Source: Shewanella avicenniae (GTDB lineage: Bacteria; Pseudomonadota; Gammaproteobacteria; Enterobacterales; Shewanellaceae). Taken from it: a stretch of DNA of 64,000 nt. The position numbers and the translations under genes are program-made. This document shows positions 7,620-18,781 of the stretch, piece by piece. The stretch covers positions 2,728,001 through 2,792,000 of the forward strand of contig NZ_CP071503.1 of NCBI RefSeq assembly GCF_017354945.1. The letters run 5' to 3'. Position 1 is the stretch's first letter. Each line of letters begins with the position of its first letter. The notes under the pieces were generated by a model, which was not told where the DNA came from, did no database searches, and was given only the letters and a program-made list of their open reading frames with translations.

Positions 7620-10103
7620 TTAGAATGTTTTGCCAATATTGAACGAGAAGATCTCCATATCGTCGTCTTCGTAGCTCTTAATTGGCCAAGCGAGACTGAA
7701 TACCATCGGACCCATCGGTGAGAGCCACTGCACGCTCATCCCCCACGAGGCCCGAATGCGAGCTTCATCGCTATAGTCTGCTAACTCAGCATACTGATCC
7801 GCTGGCAGATATTTGTATAAGCCATAGTCAAATTCAGTATCCCAAACGTTACCTGCATCGACGAAGAAGCTCGTACGTACAGAGTTGCTATACGACTCAT
7901 CCAAGAACGGGGTTGGTACAATCAACTCCATACTTGCTGTCGCCAACGCGTTACCACCGATTGAACGGTTACTACGTACGTAGATGTTGTTCAATTCCCC
8001 CGGTAACGAACAGCTATCTCCAGAAGCATCAGGTGAACAAGATTGATCGTCACGCATTACGTAGAATGCGCGCGGGCCAACCGAGTTAGACTTGAAGCCA
8101 CGTAAATAACTGCTGCCGCCGGTGTAGTAGTTTTCCCAGAATGGCAGAATTTGGTCATTACTGTTGTATTTACCATAACCGTTTGCATAAGCAAGACGCG
8201 CTCTCGTCAAGAACACGAAACTGTGAGAACGGTTAATTGGGAAATAGAAACTAGTCTCAAAATCTGTTTTAAAGAACTGCAGATCTGAACCTGGCACTGT
8301 CATACGACCGTTCAAACGCTGTGAGTTACCGTCTGTTGGGAAGGTACCTCGGTCAAGCGTACTGCGTGTCCAGCCTAAGCTCAGTTCGAAGTTATCAAAA
8401 CTCAAACTGTCATCAGGGTTTTCGTTGCTACGGTACAAGTTGTAAAAACGTAGCGCCTGTTGGTAACCCGATACATCTGAGATTTCGTTGTGGCGATAAC
8501 CTAAACCAACGTTGATACGGTTGTATTCGTTGATAGGGAAGCCCAAGGTCGAAGCAACACCATAAGAGTTGTTTTTATAGCGTTCTAGATAAGCGCTGTT
8601 CGCATCAAACGCACTCCAATACACTGAGCCACCTAAACTCACACCATCTTTGGTGAAGTAAGGGTCGGTATATGACAAGTTAACACTCTTCTGATAGCGG
8701 TTCGTATTGAGCGTAATACCCGCTTGGTTACCTGTACCTAAGAAGTTAGATTGCTGAATACCAAACTGTAAACTCATACCTGAGTAACTGCCGTAACCGA
8801 TACCAGCGTTAAATGAACCCGATGGCTGCTCTTTTACTTTGAACTGCACATCAACCAAGTCATCAGTGCCGGTCACCGGAATGGTTTCGGTATCGACGGT
8901 TTCAAAGTAACCCAAACGGTTCAAACGTGCTTTAGATACTTCGACCAAAGCGTCATTCAACCAAGCACCTTCCATCTGGCGCAACTCACGACGCATCACT
9001 TCATCCGCCGTTACTGTGTTACCAGTAAAGTTGATCGAGCGTACATAAACGCGCTTACCTGGCTTGATATTGATGTTAAGCGTTACTTCCTTGGTCTTGT
9101 CATCAATCTCAGGGTAGGTCTTCACTTCTGGATTAGCATAACCGAAACGACCAAGATACTTGCTGTACATCTCTTCGGTAAAGGTCACGTCTGCACCGTT
9201 ATATTGCACGCCCGTTTTCAGCGGCAAAATGGTTTGCAAGACTTTCTCACGGCCCATCAAATCGCCGGTCAAATTAACTTCTTTAACCTTGTACTGTTCG
9301 CCTTCATTGACGTTGATGGTGATATACAGACCTTTACGGTCTGGGGTCATTGACACTTGCGTTGAAGTGATCTCAAACCGGATATAGCCATTGTTATGGT
9401 AAAAGGTTTCTAAGCTTTCTAAATCCGCTTGCAGTTTTTGCTTCTGATAGCGGCGCTCACCAAACAGGTTCCACCATGCAACAAAATCTTTCAGTTCAAT
9501 CAGATTGGCCAGCTCTTCATCGGAGTAATGTTCGTTACCCACAAAGTTGATCTGACGAATTTCTGCTGCCAAACCTTCGGTGAACTTAAATTTCAATTCA
9601 ACGCGGTTACGCGGCAAGTTAACGATTTGCGCTTCAACTTTAGCGCCATACTTCCCTACCCCGTAGTAAAAATCTTGCAGACCTTTTTCAATGTCTGACA
9701 ACATGGTGCGGTCTAATGACTCACCAATTTTCACACCGCTGCCATCAAGACTTTCTTGCAGTTGTTCATCTTTAATATCTTTGTTGCCATCAAAGCTGAT
9801 TTCACTAATCGTTGGGCGTTCACGCACGTCAATAATCAGCACATCACCATCTCGCGCAACTTGCACGTTTTCAAAGTTACCCGATGCGTACAGACTTTTG
9901 ATCGCCTGTTGCAACTTCACTTGGTCAATGGTGTCACCCACTTTGACTGGCAAATTCAGCAGCGCTGCACCGAGCGCAACGCGTTGTAATCCTTCAACCT
10001 GGATATCCGCAACTTTAAAAGGCTGGAAAGTGTCGGCCCATCCATTCCCTGAATAAGCGGCGCCGACCAGTAACATAGAGGCAAAAAGTTTATTTAATCG
10101 CAT
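7620..10103 (-). CDS. bamA: outer membrane assembly factor BamA
   Basis: Essential core of the BAM complex that folds beta-barrel proteins into the outer membrane. 827 residues: signal peptide ending at GWA before DTFQPF, five POTRA repeats to about residue 430, then a 16-strand barrel ending in the C-terminal aromatic signature (NIGKTF). The loop-6 VRGF motif appears as LRGF (SSYLRGFKSN). Flanked by rseP upstream and skp downstream, the standard order. Confidence 0.97.
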   Translation of the reverse strand: MRLNKLFASMLLVGAAYSGNGWADTFQPFKVADIQVEGLQRVALGAALLNLPVKVGDTIDQVKLQQAIKSLYASGNFENVQVARDGDVLIIDVRERPTISEISFDGNKDIKDEQLQESLDGSGVKIGESLDRTMLSDIEKGLQDFYYGVGKYGAKVEAQIVNLPRNRVELKFKFTEGLAAEIRQINFVGNEHYSDEELANLIELKDFVAWWNLFGERRYQKQKLQADLESLETFYHNNGYIRFEITSTQVSMTPDRKGLYITINVNEGEQYKVKEVNLTGDLMGREKVLQTILPLKTGVQYNGADVTFTEEMYSKYLGRFGYANPEVKTYPEIDDKTKEVTLNINIKPGKRVYVRSINFTGNTVTADEVMRRELRQMEGAWLNDALVEVSKARLNRLGYFETVDTETIPVTGTDDLVDVQFKVKEQPSGSFNAGIGYGSYSGMSLQFGIQQSNFLGTGNQAGITLNTNRYQKSVNLSYTDPYFTKDGVSLGGSVYWSAFDANSAYLERYKNNSYGVASTLGFPINEYNRINVGLGYRHNEISDVSGYQQALRFYNLYRSNENPDDSLSFDNFELSLGWTRSTLDRGTFPTDGNSQRLNGRMTVPGSDLQFFKTDFETSFYFPINRSHSFVFLTRARLAYANGYGKYNSNDQILPFWENYYTGGSSYLRGFKSNSVGPRAFYVMRDDQSCSPDASGDSCSLPGELNNIYVRSNRSIGGNALATASMELIVPTPFLDESYSNSVRTSFFVDAGNVWDTEFDYGLYKYLPADQYAELADYSDEARIRASWGMSVQWLSPMGPMVFSLAWPIKSYEDDDMEIFSFNIGKTF

Positions 10104-10134
10104 AGAGCACTTCTAATTATTTGTCAGTCCTTGC

Positions 10135-11517
10135 TCAGAGTCGGGCAAAATCGTTAAACAGGGCGATGCTCATCATTACTAACAGCAACGCCGCCCCAAA
10201 TCTGAATCCAATTTCCTGAATCCGCTCGGAAACAGGCTTACGGGTAATCACTTCGATGAAGTAATACAGCAGGTGTCCTCCGTCTAATACAGGTAAAGGC
10301 AACAGGTTAATAATCCCGAGATTTACACTGATTAGCGCAAGAAAACCTAAAAAATATACCAAGCCAATATCGGCACTACTGCCCGCACCTTGGGCAATTG
10401 AAATCGGGCCGCTAAGACTTTTAACAGAAACATCACCAGTAAACAATTTGCCGATCATCTTGGTGCTAACCACCACCAGTTGCCAGGTTTTATCCGCTGC
10501 CATGCTGACAGCTTCTACCGGGCCATACTGCAGATCGATTTTCATGTTCTCAGGCCACTCTGGGAGCTTAGGCGCTACCCCGATGAATCCCTCTGTCACG
10601 CCGTTATCATTGAGGCGCCCTTGAGGCGTTATCGACAGCGACAGTGATTGACCATCACGCATCACTGATAACGGTATAGTCTGATTGGGTGAGGCTTTAA
10701 TTAGTTCAACAAAGCGTGTCCAATCGGTAAATTCTTCGCCATTAATGGAGCTAATGACATCACCGACCTTAAGACCAGCTGCTTCAGCAGCGCTGCCTTT
10801 ATTCACAACGGCAAGTTCGGGGACTAAATTCGGGCGATAAGGGATTAACCCAAGAGTGCTAATCGGCGACTCTTTTTCAGGATTAAATTTCCAACGACGG
10901 ATATCCAATTGAACGGTTTTGCCCACAGCGGTTGCATCACTGTCAGGCGCAATTAACTCTGCAACTGGTGTTAACGTTAACGACAACGACTCTTCACCAA
11001 TGTGACTGACTAAAGCGAGATTAACTTCTTCCCAGTTACGTACGCTCTGACCTGATACAGCAGTAATCTGCTGCGGTTGAGTGACGTTTAGCACTGCGGC
11101 GGGGGAATTAGGATTTACCGATTGTAAAACAGGTTTAACTGCCGGCAAGCCCAGCAAATACATAAAATAGAGCGCAATAATTGCAAAGATAAAGTTGGCG
11201 ATAGGACCAGCCGCTACGATGGCAATTCTCGCCCAGACGCTTTTACGGTTGAACGCCTGATCGACTTGGTCGGCCGGTACGTCTTCTACCCGCTCATCGA
11301 GCATTTTAACGTAGCCACCGAGCGGGATCATACCAATGACATATTCAGTACCATCTTGACCGACACGGCGCCACAACGCCTTACCAAAGCCTACTGAAAA
11401 ACGAAGCACCTTTACGCCACAGCGACGTGCAATATAAAAATGGCCGAACTCGTGAGCGGTAATCAAAATGCCCAGTAGTACGACAAACGCTGCTATGTTG
11501 CGTAAAATCTCAATCAT
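10135..11517 (-). CDS. rseP: RIP metalloprotease RseP
   Basis: Inner-membrane site-2 protease that cuts RseA during the sigma-E envelope stress response. 460 residues with the zinc motif HEFGH at 22-26 in the first membrane helix, two PDZ domains in the middle, and the second active-site motif LDGGH at 411-415 in a C-terminal helix. Its position ahead of bamA ties it to outer membrane assembly. Confidence 0.96.
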   Translation of the reverse strand: MIEILRNIAAFVVLLGILITAHEFGHFYIARRCGVKVLRFSVGFGKALWRRVGQDGTEYVIGMIPLGGYVKMLDERVEDVPADQVDQAFNRKSVWARIAIVAAGPIANFIFAIIALYFMYLLGLPAVKPVLQSVNPNSPAAVLNVTQPQQITAVSGQSVRNWEEVNLALVSHIGEESLSLTLTPVAELIAPDSDATAVGKTVQLDIRRWKFNPEKESPISTLGLIPYRPNLVPELAVVNKGSAAEAAGLKVGDVISSINGEEFTDWTRFVELIKASPNQTIPLSVMRDGQSLSLSITPQGRLNDNGVTEGFIGVAPKLPEWPENMKIDLQYGPVEAVSMAADKTWQLVVVSTKMIGKLFTGDVSVKSLSGPISIAQGAGSSADIGLVYFLGFLALISVNLGIINLLPLPVLDGGHLLYYFIEVITRKPVSERIQEIGFRFGAALLLVMMSIALFNDFARL

Positions 11518-11533
11518 TCGGTGCTTTCAATCC

Positions 11534-12721
11534 TCAACTAAGGTGCTTAATAAATTCGTCTGCGTAACGACGGCATTGTTCATCGAGCGCTAGAATATCA
11601 GCTATCGAATCCAGTGGCGATTGCGGCACGATATTCAAACAGTGCTCATTAACTCTCACGATGTCCGTAAATCCAATCTGCCCCGCTAAAAATGCCGCGA
11701 CGGCACGTTCATTGGCCGCATTGACAACCGTGGTTGCCTCCTGACCTTTGCGACTTGCTTCCATCGCCAAGGCTAAACAAGGGAATCGATTGAAATCAGG
11801 CTCAAAGAAGCTCAATTGTCCGACTTTGAAAAAGTCCAAAGGTTCCACGCCCGAGCGAATTCTTGTTGGATAGGCCATACAATGCGCAATGGGTGTACGC
11901 ATATCAGGATTTCCGAGCTGCGCCAGCACACTACCGTCGCAATATTGCACCATAGAGTGGATAACACTTTGAGGATGGATAACGACTTGGATCTGTGCGT
12001 CGGTCGCATTGAACAACCAGCGCGCTTCGATATATTCCAAGCCTTTGTTCATCATGGTGGCGGAATCAACCGAAATCTTCGGTCCCATCGACCAGTTTGG
12101 ATGCTTAATGGCTTGGGCCGGTGTCACATGTGCTAATGATGCAAGATCCGCCGTTAAAAATGGCCCGCCAGAGCCTGTCAGCAATATCTTACTGATACCG
12201 GAGGCTGCTAAGTCACATTTCCCCAATGCATGTTGCGCTTCAATGGATAAACACTGAAAAATCGCATTATGCTCACTGTCTACTGGTAACAAGGTGGCAC
12301 CATACTCGGCAACGGCATCAATAAATAACCGCCCTGACATTACCAAGGCTTCTTTATTGGCCAATAGCACGCGCTTTCCTGCTTTTACCGCTGCCAATGT
12401 GGGCTGCATACCTGCAGCCCCCACTATTGCTGCCATCACGCTATCAACTTCAGTACTCGTCACCAGTGATTCTAATTCGTCAGCGCCAGTGGTGACCTCA
12501 ACGCTAAGATGGCCAATCCTCTGCTTTAACTGCTGCGCTGCGTCTGCGGAAACCATGTGAGCCACTTTTGGAAGGTATTGCTCACAGAGGGCGACCATTT
12601 TGTCGACGTTGGTGTTGGCGACCAGCGCATACACTCGATATTGCGTAGGGTTTTGACTAATAACACTGAGCGTGCTGGCACCAATAGAACCGGTGGCACC
12701 GAGGATCACCATTGATTGCAT
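11534..12721 (-). CDS. dxr: 1-deoxy-D-xylulose 5-phosphate reductoisomerase
   Basis: Makes methylerythritol phosphate in isoprenoid synthesis using NADPH. The N-terminal dinucleotide motif [11 protein letters not shown] is followed by [13 protein letters not shown] with the metal-binding acidic residues and later GGPF and NKGLE substrate-binding segments. I prefer the ATG at 12721 ([11 protein letters not shown]), which gives 395 residues. The frame extends to a TTG at 12736 that would overlap cdsA, but that adds a tail (DVTT) not expected in the family. Product feeds uppS in the same cluster. Confidence 0.96.
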   Translation of the reverse strand: MQSMVILGATGSIGASTLSVISQNPTQYRVYALVANTNVDKMVALCEQYLPKVAHMVSADAAQQLKQRIGHLSVEVTTGADELESLVTSTEVDSVMAAIVGAAGMQPTLAAVKAGKRVLLANKEALVMSGRLFIDAVAEYGATLLPVDSEHNAIFQCLSIEAQHALGKCDLAASGISKILLTGSGGPFLTADLASLAHVTPAQAIKHPNWSMGPKISVDSATMMNKGLEYIEARWLFNATDAQIQVVIHPQSVIHSMVQYCDGSVLAQLGNPDMRTPIAHCMAYPTRIRSGVEPLDFFKVGQLSFFEPDFNRFPCLALAMEASRKGQEATTVVNAANERAVAAFLAGQIGFTDIVRVNEHCLNIVPQSPLDSIADILALDEQCRRYADEFIKHLS

Positions 12722-12726
12722 AGTGG

Positions 12727-13584
12727 TTACATCCAAAAAGCGAGATAGAGAAGCGCAAACACAGGTAACGCAGCTGTGAGACTATCAATGCGGTCTAATA
12801 CGCCACCGTGGCCGGGGAGAATGGAGCCAGAGTCTTTAATTTTGGCCACACGCTTAAACATACTTTCAGAGAGGTCGCCCAGCGCTGACGCTAACGCGGT
12901 GATCAGGGTAACAACAATGACTAACTGCCACTCTTGCTCTGGCGAGTAATACATCACCCCAGCAACCACGATTAATGTGGTTAATAAGCCGCCGAACAGA
13001 CCCTCAACGGTTTTACCAGGGCTAACACGGGCAATCAGCTTGGTTTTACCAAAGGTTTTGCCGGCAAAGTAAGCGCCTGAATCCGCCGCCCAAACCACTA
13101 ACATCACCAACAACAGCAAAGTGCCGCCCATGTAAGGATTAGCTTGTGTATCAAGCGCCTTAATCACAGAAAGTCCGGCAAAACAGGGCAAAAGCGTCAA
13201 CTGACCAAACATTGACTTCAACATATGGTTGCTCTGCCACCAACGACTACTGCCGGGAAACGATACGACCAGCACCAGTGCAATCAACCACCAACAAGCC
13301 CCGAGTAGCAGTAGCGCTAACATGACGGGATGAAGATGACCACGCAGCCAAATTTGATCGGCAGGAACAATCAGGTTTATCGCCACCAATACGGCCGCGA
13401 TAGTCGCTGTAAAGCTCCATTTAGTGACTTGGCAGTTCGGGTCAATAATGCGACCCCATTCGCGGGCGGCAATAGCAAAAACGGGCACTAGTACCCATGA
13501 GAAATAGAGCGAAGGAAGGTAAAAAATGGCCCCTAAGACAAGAGGGATCAACCAAATTGCGGTTATTATACGTTGTTTTAGCAA
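12727..13584 (-). CDS. cdsA: phosphatidate cytidylyltransferase CdsA
   Basis: Integral membrane enzyme making CDP-diacylglycerol, the precursor of all phospholipids. 285 residues with about eight hydrophobic segments and the CDS signature, [18 protein letters not shown] followed by VLDRIDS, near the C terminus, plus the earlier [14 protein letters not shown] segment. The start is TTG with GAGG seven bases upstream; no better ATG exists. It lies 11 bases after uppS and 5 before dxr, clearly one transcription unit. Confidence 0.95.
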   Translation of the reverse strand: MLKQRIITAIWLIPLVLGAIFYLPSLYFSWVLVPVFAIAAREWGRIIDPNCQVTKWSFTATIAAVLVAINLIVPADQIWLRGHLHPVMLALLLLGACWWLIALVLVVSFPGSSRWWQSNHMLKSMFGQLTLLPCFAGLSVIKALDTQANPYMGGTLLLLVMLVVWAADSGAYFAGKTFGKTKLIARVSPGKTVEGLFGGLLTTLIVVAGVMYYSPEQEWQLVIVVTLITALASALGDLSESMFKRVAKIKDSGSILPGHGGVLDRIDSLTAALPVFALLYLAFWM

Positions 13585-13595
13585 AAGAATTCCTC

Positions 13596-14432
13596 TTACA
13601 GGCTCTGCTTACTCTTCATTGTTTCAATCTGTTTGCCGGTGAGACCAAAACGACGTTGCCGGCTATTAAAGATCTCAATTGCCTCTTTAAATGTCTGCTC
13701 GTCAAAATCTGGCCATAACGTATCGGTAAACACGAGTTCCGCATACGCGACCTGCCATAGCAAAAAGTTGCTGATTCGGTAGTCACCACCGGTGCGGATC
13801 ATTAAATCAACTTCGCACTGATTGTGCATGCTTAAATGCTGACTTAATGCCTCTTCAGTGAACTGTTCGCTGTCAATTTCACCAGCTGCGAATTGTTCAG
13901 CCATTTTTTGAGCAGCTTGAAGTATATCCCAACGGCCACCATAGTTAGCAGCTACGTTTAAAATTAATCCTTGGTTATCTGCAGTTTGTTGTTCTGCTTT
14001 TTGGATTTGACGCTGTAAACGTTCAGAAAAACGACTGGTATCCCCGATGATGTTCAAACGAACACCGTTCTTTGACAATGTTTTAATATCGCGTTGAAGG
14101 ACGGTCAAAAACAGCTCCATCAACAAACTGACTTCTTTGTCTGGTCGGCGCCAGTTTTCACTTGAAAAGGCAAACAGGGTAAGGGATTTAATCCCGATTT
14201 GACGCGCCAAACTGACAGTGCGACGCACCGCCTTCACCCCTTCTTTATGACCCAATACTCGGGCTTTTCCGCGCGACTGCGCCCAACGGCCATTGCCGTC
14301 CATAATAATAGCGACATGGCTGGGGATATTTTGATTTACCAGATCGCAAAGATTATCTGGTAGTTGTTCAGATGTCTGACACTCCGAGCTTGGTAATGTG
14401 ATATCAGCTGCAGTCTCCATCTTGGATGACAT
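13596..14432 (-). CDS. uppS: undecaprenyl diphosphate synthase (ditrans, polycis)
   Basis: Makes the C55 carrier lipid for peptidoglycan and O-antigen. 278 residues; the signature [15 protein letters not shown] has the catalytic aspartate at 45, followed by [22 protein letters not shown] and the C-terminal [15 protein letters not shown]. An N-terminal tail of about 35 residues precedes the core, slightly longer than in E. coli (253 aa); a later start cannot be excluded. Confidence 0.96.
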   Translation of the reverse strand: MSSKMETAADITLPSSECQTSEQLPDNLCDLVNQNIPSHVAIIMDGNGRWAQSRGKARVLGHKEGVKAVRRTVSLARQIGIKSLTLFAFSSENWRRPDKEVSLLMELFLTVLQRDIKTLSKNGVRLNIIGDTSRFSERLQRQIQKAEQQTADNQGLILNVAANYGGRWDILQAAQKMAEQFAAGEIDSEQFTEEALSQHLSMHNQCEVDLMIRTGGDYRISNFLLWQVAYAELVFTDTLWPDFDEQTFKEAIEIFNSRQRRFGLTGKQIETMKSKQSL

Positions 14433-14450
14433 CGAATTTAAATCCCTAAT

Positions 14451-14489
14451 AAAATAAAAACGCCGCGTAGTATAACGCTACACGGCGCT
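14451..14489 (-). terminator. Rho-independent terminator after frr
   Basis: Minus-strand CGCCGTGTAGCG and CTACGCGGCG form a strong stem with a TTATA loop, followed by TTTTTATTTT. It separates frr from uppS and probably ends or attenuates transcription from the rpsB side. Confidence 0.85.
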
Positions 14490-14514
14490 TCAAAACCAGT
14501 TTAACAAGGCAATA

Positions 14515-15072
14515 TCAGACTTCCATCAACTCGGCTTCTTTTGCAGCCAGAATCTCATCGATGAGCTTAATGAACTGGTCGGTGATTTTTTGAATTTCAT
14601 CTTCGCTGCGACGCACATCATCTTCTGTGCACTCTTTGTCTTTTTCGAGTTTTTTCACATCAGAGTTAGCGTCACGACGCACGTTACGAATCGCGATACG
14701 GCCGTTTTCAGCCTCTGCACGAACAACTTTGACCAAATCACGACGACGTTCTTCAGTCAGTGCTGGCAATGGGATACGAATCGTTGCGCCAGCAGACATT
14801 GGGTTCAGTCCTAGGTCTGAACTCATGATGGCTTTTTCAACAGCTTGAATCATTGAGCGGTCAAATACGTTTACGGCCAGAGTACGGCTGTCTTCAACCG
14901 AGATATTACCCACCTGTTTCAGAGGAGTCATGGTGCCGTAGTAAGAAACCTGAATGGAATCCAACAATGCAGGATGTGCACGACCGGTGCGAACCTTAGA
15001 CATTTGTCCTTTGGTTGCCTCTACACATTTTTCCATGCGGGTTTTCGCATCTTTTTGAATGGTTTCAATCAC
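14515..15072 (-). CDS. frr: ribosome recycling factor
   Basis: Splits post-termination ribosomes together with EF-G. 185 residues, the exact usual length, mostly helical with the conserved [15 protein letters not shown] and [20 protein letters not shown] segments. The start is GTG (VIETIQKDA) with AAGGAAA upstream. Position after pyrH is conserved. Confidence 0.97.
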   Translation of the reverse strand: MIETIQKDAKTRMEKCVEATKGQMSKVRTGRAHPALLDSIQVSYYGTMTPLKQVGNISVEDSRTLAVNVFDRSMIQAVEKAIMSSDLGLNPMSAGATIRIPLPALTEERRRDLVKVVRAEAENGRIAIRNVRRDANSDVKKLEKDKECTEDDVRRSEDEIQKITDQFIKLIDEILAAKEAELMEV

Positions 15073-15099
15073 GTTAGATTTCCTTTTATTTAATATCTA

Positions 15100-15831
15100 T
15101 TACCCAGCGTTGACCAAGGTACCCTCAGAGGTATCCCCCATGATCACTCTGCGTAGTGAGCCTGGCTTATTCATATTGAACACGAGGATGGGCATATTAT
15201 GATCCCGCGCCATCGTAAATGCAGCCAAATCCATCACTTTTAATTCTTTATCGAGCACTTCGCCGTAGCTCAGTGTGTCATATTTTGTTGCATCAGGGTC
15301 TTTCATTGGGTCTGCAGTGTAAACCCCATCAACCTTGGTGCCTTTTAGCACGACTTCCGCCTCAATTTCAATGCCCCGTAGACATGCTGCAGTATCAGTC
15401 GTAAAGAATGGGTTACCTGTACCCGCAGAGAAAATCACTACACGGCCAGATTTTAGCAAGCTAATGGCTTCAGCCCAATTATAAGCATCGCACACGCCGT
15501 TAAGCGGAATGGCAGACATCAAACGTGCATTGACATAAGCACGGTGCAACGCATCACGCATTGCCAAGCCATTCATTACGGTCGCCAGCATCCCCATGTG
15601 ATCGCCAACAACGCGATTCATGCCCGCTTTGGCAAGCCCTTCGCCACGGAAGAGGTTACCGCCGCCGATAACGACGCCGACTTGAATACCGAGTTCCACC
15701 AACTCTTTAATTTCCTGTGCCATGCGATCCAATACTTTTGGATCGATGCCGAACCCTTCTTCACCCATCAGGGCTTCGCCGCTTAATTTTAATAGGATAC
15801 GTCTAAAGGCTGGTTTTGGATTGGTACTCAT
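15100..15831 (-). CDS. pyrH: UMP kinase
   Basis: Phosphorylates UMP to UDP; hexameric, GTP-activated amino-acid-kinase fold. 243 residues with the N-terminal [24 protein letters not shown] and [13 protein letters not shown] nucleotide/substrate-binding motifs. It lies between tsf and frr as in most proteobacteria. Confidence 0.97.
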   Translation of the reverse strand: MSTNPKPAFRRILLKLSGEALMGEEGFGIDPKVLDRMAQEIKELVELGIQVGVVIGGGNLFRGEGLAKAGMNRVVGDHMGMLATVMNGLAMRDALHRAYVNARLMSAIPLNGVCDAYNWAEAISLLKSGRVVIFSAGTGNPFFTTDTAACLRGIEIEAEVVLKGTKVDGVYTADPMKDPDATKYDTLSYGEVLDKELKVMDLAAFTMARDHNMPILVFNMNKPGSLRRVIMGDTSEGTLVNAG

Positions 15832-15853
15832 ATTTTTCAGTCCTAGTCATAAT

Positions 15854-15879
15854 AAGACCGCAGCAATTGCCGCGGTCTT
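15854..15879 (-). terminator. hairpin between tsf and pyrH
   Basis: AAGACCGC and GCGGTCTT form an 8-bp stem around a CAATTG-type loop, followed on the minus strand by only TTATTATG. The U-tract is short, so partial termination or an attenuator is more likely than a full stop. Confidence 0.6.
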
Positions 15880-15901
15880 TGATGTTGAAGAAAAGCGATT
15901 A

Positions 15902-16753
15902 TTAAGCCTTTTTAGAAGCTGCGATTTGAGCAGCAACTTCAGCCGCGAAATCTTCTTCTTTCTTCTCAATACCTTCACCCACTTCTAAGCGGATAAAGTT
16001 AGTCACAGAAGCGCCCTTCTCTTTCAAGAATTCGCCAACAGACTTTTTAGGTTCCATGATGAATGGCTGACCAGTCAAAGATACTTCACCGGTGAATTTC
16101 TTCATACGGCCTTCAACCATCTTCTCAGCGATTTCTTTTGGCTTGCCTTCGTTCATGGCGATTTCAACCTGAACTTCACGCTCTTTAGCAACCACTTCAG
16201 CTGGTACGTCTTCAGGGTTGATGTACTCAGGCTTAGAAGCAGCAACATGCATAGCCAGGTGCTTCAGAGTTTCTTCGTCAGCAACACCAGTCACCACTAC
16301 ACCGATACGGTCGCCGTGGCGATAAGAGGCAACGTTTTCGCCGTCGATGTATTCAACGCGACGTACGTTGATGTTTTCGCCGATTTTAGCAACCAGTGCA
16401 ACACGCGCTTCTTCAAACTGTGCTTTCAGGTCTTCAACGGTCACTTTACCAGCAGCAGCCACTTCCAGAACTTGGTTAGCGAAAGCCAGGAAGTTAGTAT
16501 CTTTTGCTACGAAGTCAGTTTGGCAGTTAACTTCCAGCAGAGCAGTGAAACCAGCACCTTGCTTGATCAGGATGGTACCTTCAGCAGCGATGTTACCGGC
16601 TTTCTTAGCAGCTTTGGCAGCGCCACTCTTACGCATGTTTTCGATTGCCAGTTCGATGTCGCCGTCAGTTTCAGTCAGCGCTTTTTTGCAATCCATCATG
16701 CCTGCGCCAGTACGGTCGCGCAGTTCTTTAACTTGGGCAGCAGTAATTGCCAT
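15902..16753 (-). CDS. tsf: elongation factor Ts
   Basis: Nucleotide-exchange factor for EF-Tu. 283 residues: the N-terminal UBA-like domain ([16 protein letters not shown]), the [10 protein letters not shown] segment that inserts into EF-Tu, and the C-terminal dimer and module region. Located directly downstream of rpsB, separated by a strong hairpin. Confidence 0.97.
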   Translation of the reverse strand: MAITAAQVKELRDRTGAGMMDCKKALTETDGDIELAIENMRKSGAAKAAKKAGNIAAEGTILIKQGAGFTALLEVNCQTDFVAKDTNFLAFANQVLEVAAAGKVTVEDLKAQFEEARVALVAKIGENINVRRVEYIDGENVASYRHGDRIGVVVTGVADEETLKHLAMHVAASKPEYINPEDVPAEVVAKEREVQVEIAMNEGKPKEIAEKMVEGRMKKFTGEVSLTGQPFIMEPKKSVGEFLKEKGASVTNFIRLEVGEGIEKKEEDFAAEVAAQIAASKKA

Positions 16754-16797
16754 TGTTAAATCCTCAATTGATAATTCGAAAAAGTTACCAGTAATAC

Positions 16798-16828
16798 TTA
16801 AAAAACAGGGGCCATATGGCCCCTGTTA
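16798..16828 (-). terminator. attenuator hairpin between rpsB and tsf
   Basis: ACAGGGGCCAT / ATGGCCCCTGT is a perfect palindromic stem at 16805-16826, followed by TTTTTAAG on the minus strand. The same position in E. coli holds a terminator that sets the S2 to EF-Ts ratio. Confidence 0.85.
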
Positions 16829-16874
16829 ACCAAAGCATTTCGGCTAATAAGGGAGATGTATTACATCAACCTTA

Positions 16875-17600
16875 TTATTCAGCTTCGATGAAAGCTTCTT
16901 CAGCTTGAACAGCCAAATCCTGACCACGGCCAGCATTAACTGCAGCAGCAACAGAGTCAGCATACAGGCGAATTGCGCGCATTGCGTCGTCGTTACCTGG
17001 AACTATGTAGTCAACACCAGCTGGAGTTGCGTTAGTATCCACAACAGCTACAACTGGAATACCCAGGTTGTTAGCTTCTTTGATAGCGATGTGTTCATGG
17101 TCAGCACCGATTACGAAGATCGCATCAGGTAAGCCGCCCATGTTTTTGATACCGCCCAAAGATTTTTCAAGCTTTTCCAATTCGCGGCTGCGCATCAGAG
17201 CTTCTTTCTTGGTCAGTTTGTCAAAAGTGCCATCTACAGATTGAGTTTCCAGATCTTTCAGACGCTTGATTGATTGACGAACGGTTTTCCAGTTAGTCAG
17301 CATACCGCCTAACCAGCGCTTATCAACGTAGAACTGTTCACAAGAAATTGCAGCTTCTTTAACAGCTTCGCTTGCTGCACGCTTGGTGCCTACAAACAGA
17401 ATTTTGCCTTTTTTAGAAGCAGTGTTGCTCAAGAAAGCCAAAGCTTCGTTGAACATTGGCACAGTGTGCTCCAGGTTGATGATGTGTACACCGTTGCGAG
17501 CGCCGAAGATGAATGGCTTCATCTTAGGGTTCCAGTAACGGGTTTGGTGACCGAAGTGTACACCGGCCTGCAGCATATCGCGCATAGAAACTGTAGTCAT
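16875..17600 (-). CDS. rpsB: 30S ribosomal protein S2
   Basis: Small-subunit protein S2, 241 residues from the ATG at 17600 ([19 protein letters not shown]), with AAGG eight bases ahead; the two-codon TTG extension is unlikely. [15 protein letters not shown] and the FVGTKRAA and GGMLTNWKT segments are classic S2. It is first in the operon with a long structured leader and its own promoter. Confidence 0.97.
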   Translation of the reverse strand: MTTVSMRDMLQAGVHFGHQTRYWNPKMKPFIFGARNGVHIINLEHTVPMFNEALAFLSNTASKKGKILFVGTKRAASEAVKEAAISCEQFYVDKRWLGGMLTNWKTVRQSIKRLKDLETQSVDGTFDKLTKKEALMRSRELEKLEKSLGGIKNMGGLPDAIFVIGADHEHIAIKEANNLGIPVVAVVDTNATPAGVDYIVPGNDDAMRAIRLYADSVAAAVNAGRGQDLAVQAEEAFIEAE

Positions 17601-17611
17601 TTTCAATACCT

Positions 17612-17700
17612 TAAAGTAAAGGGGTTATACCTCCACGTATCCCATGTATCCGACCTAAAAAGGCACCCCGGCACATGTGTCGACACGTGTGTGATTTCGT
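17612..17700 (-). promoter_or_regulatory. rpsB mRNA leader (S2 autoregulatory element)
   Basis: The minus-strand leader carries GGGTGCCTTTTTAGGTCGGA followed by GGGATACGTGGAGGTATAAC just before the start region. It resembles the conserved gammaproteobacterial rpsB leader through which S2 represses its own operon. The assignment is from recalled similarity to the E. coli leader; structure was not computed. Confidence 0.65.
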
Positions 17701-17812
17701 AATTAAATTATTTGCCATATAATGGCCGCCATCTTTCACTCAGCTTAGACTCAACTTGAGGAATATTCCCCAGCTTGAGACACTAACTTCCGAGTCAAAT
17801 CTAACGGCGCGC

Positions 17813-17841
17813 TTTATACCATAATTCGCCTCAAAAGACAA
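17813..17841 (-). promoter_or_regulatory. rpsB promoter
   Basis: TTGTCT (17836-17841) and TATAAA (17813-17818) are separated by 17 bases, followed by a GC-rich GCGCGCC discriminator typical of stringently controlled ribosomal promoters. The start would leave a leader of about 200 bases. I see nothing else in the rest of the gap to map. Confidence 0.8.
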
Positions 17842-17957
17842 ACCCAAAACTGGTTTGATTTCGCCATAATTTTTGGATTCGGAAGCCTGGAGTGTTAATT
17901 TAACTTGCTCTTAAATAAGCTAAAATTGCGTCATTCATTGACAGCTTGAGAATTATT

Positions 17958-18758
17958 ATGACTATCACAATTAAAACTGCTGAAGAAATCGTAAAGATGC
18001 GCGCGGCCGGCAAATTAGCCGCTGAAGTTCTGGAAATGATTGCCCCATTCGTCAAACCTGGTGTCACCACCAATGAATTAGACGAACGTTGTGCCAAATT
18101 TACTGAGGAAGCAGGCGCGATTTCAGCCCCCTTGAACTACCACGGTTTCACCAAATCAATCTGCACCTCAATTAACGAAGTCGTCTGTCACGGCATTCCA
18201 AGTGATCGTCAGCTTAAAGAAGGCGATATCATCAACATGGATATCACCGTTATTAAAGACGGCTATCATGGCGACACCTCAGCCATGTTCTTAGTGGGTG
18301 AAGTATCGGCAAAAGACAAACGTTTGTGTTTATTGGCACAAGAAAGCCTCTATGCCGCGATTCGCAAAGTGCGTCCCGGGATGCAGCTTGGTGAGATTGG
18401 TACCACTATCGAAAAATTCGTCAAAAACAGTAAAAGTGGACTGGAGAAGTTTTCTATTGTTCGTGATTACTGCGGTCACGGTATTGGCGCGGGCTTTCAT
18501 GAAGAACCACAAGTGGTCCATTACCGTAACAATGATCGCACGATTATTCGTCCCGGCATGTGCTTCACCATCGAACCCATGATCAATGCAGGCCGTTACC
18601 AAACAGTGCTAAATCACGAAGATGGCTGGACTGTATCCACTGCCGATGGTAAAAAATCAGCGCAATGGGAACATACTCTGCTGGTCACAGAAACGGGTGT
18701 TGAGGTACTGACATTGCGCAATGACGAAGACTTCCCTCGCATCATCAACCACAAATGA
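17958..18758 (+). CDS. map: type I methionine aminopeptidase
   Basis: Removes the initiator methionine from nascent proteins. 266 residues from the ATG at 17958 (MTITIKTAEEIVKMR), with TTGAG upstream; the frame's earlier TTG is part of that ribosome site. Metal-binding and catalytic segments are visible: NEVVCHGIPSD, GDIINMDITV, GDTSAMF, GHGIGAGFHEEP and FTIEPMI, then WEHTLLVTE. Divergent from rpsB, as in E. coli. Confidence 0.96.
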   Translation: MTITIKTAEEIVKMRAAGKLAAEVLEMIAPFVKPGVTTNELDERCAKFTEEAGAISAPLNYHGFTKSICTSINEVVCHGIPSDRQLKEGDIINMDITVIKDGYHGDTSAMFLVGEVSAKDKRLCLLAQESLYAAIRKVRPGMQLGEIGTTIEKFVKNSKSGLEKFSIVRDYCGHGIGAGFHEEPQVVHYRNNDRTIIRPGMCFTIEPMINAGRYQTVLNHEDGWTVSTADGKKSAQWEHTLLVTETGVEVLTLRNDEDFPRIINHK

Positions 18759-18781
18759 TTGTTTGCCATTGAAGGATCATA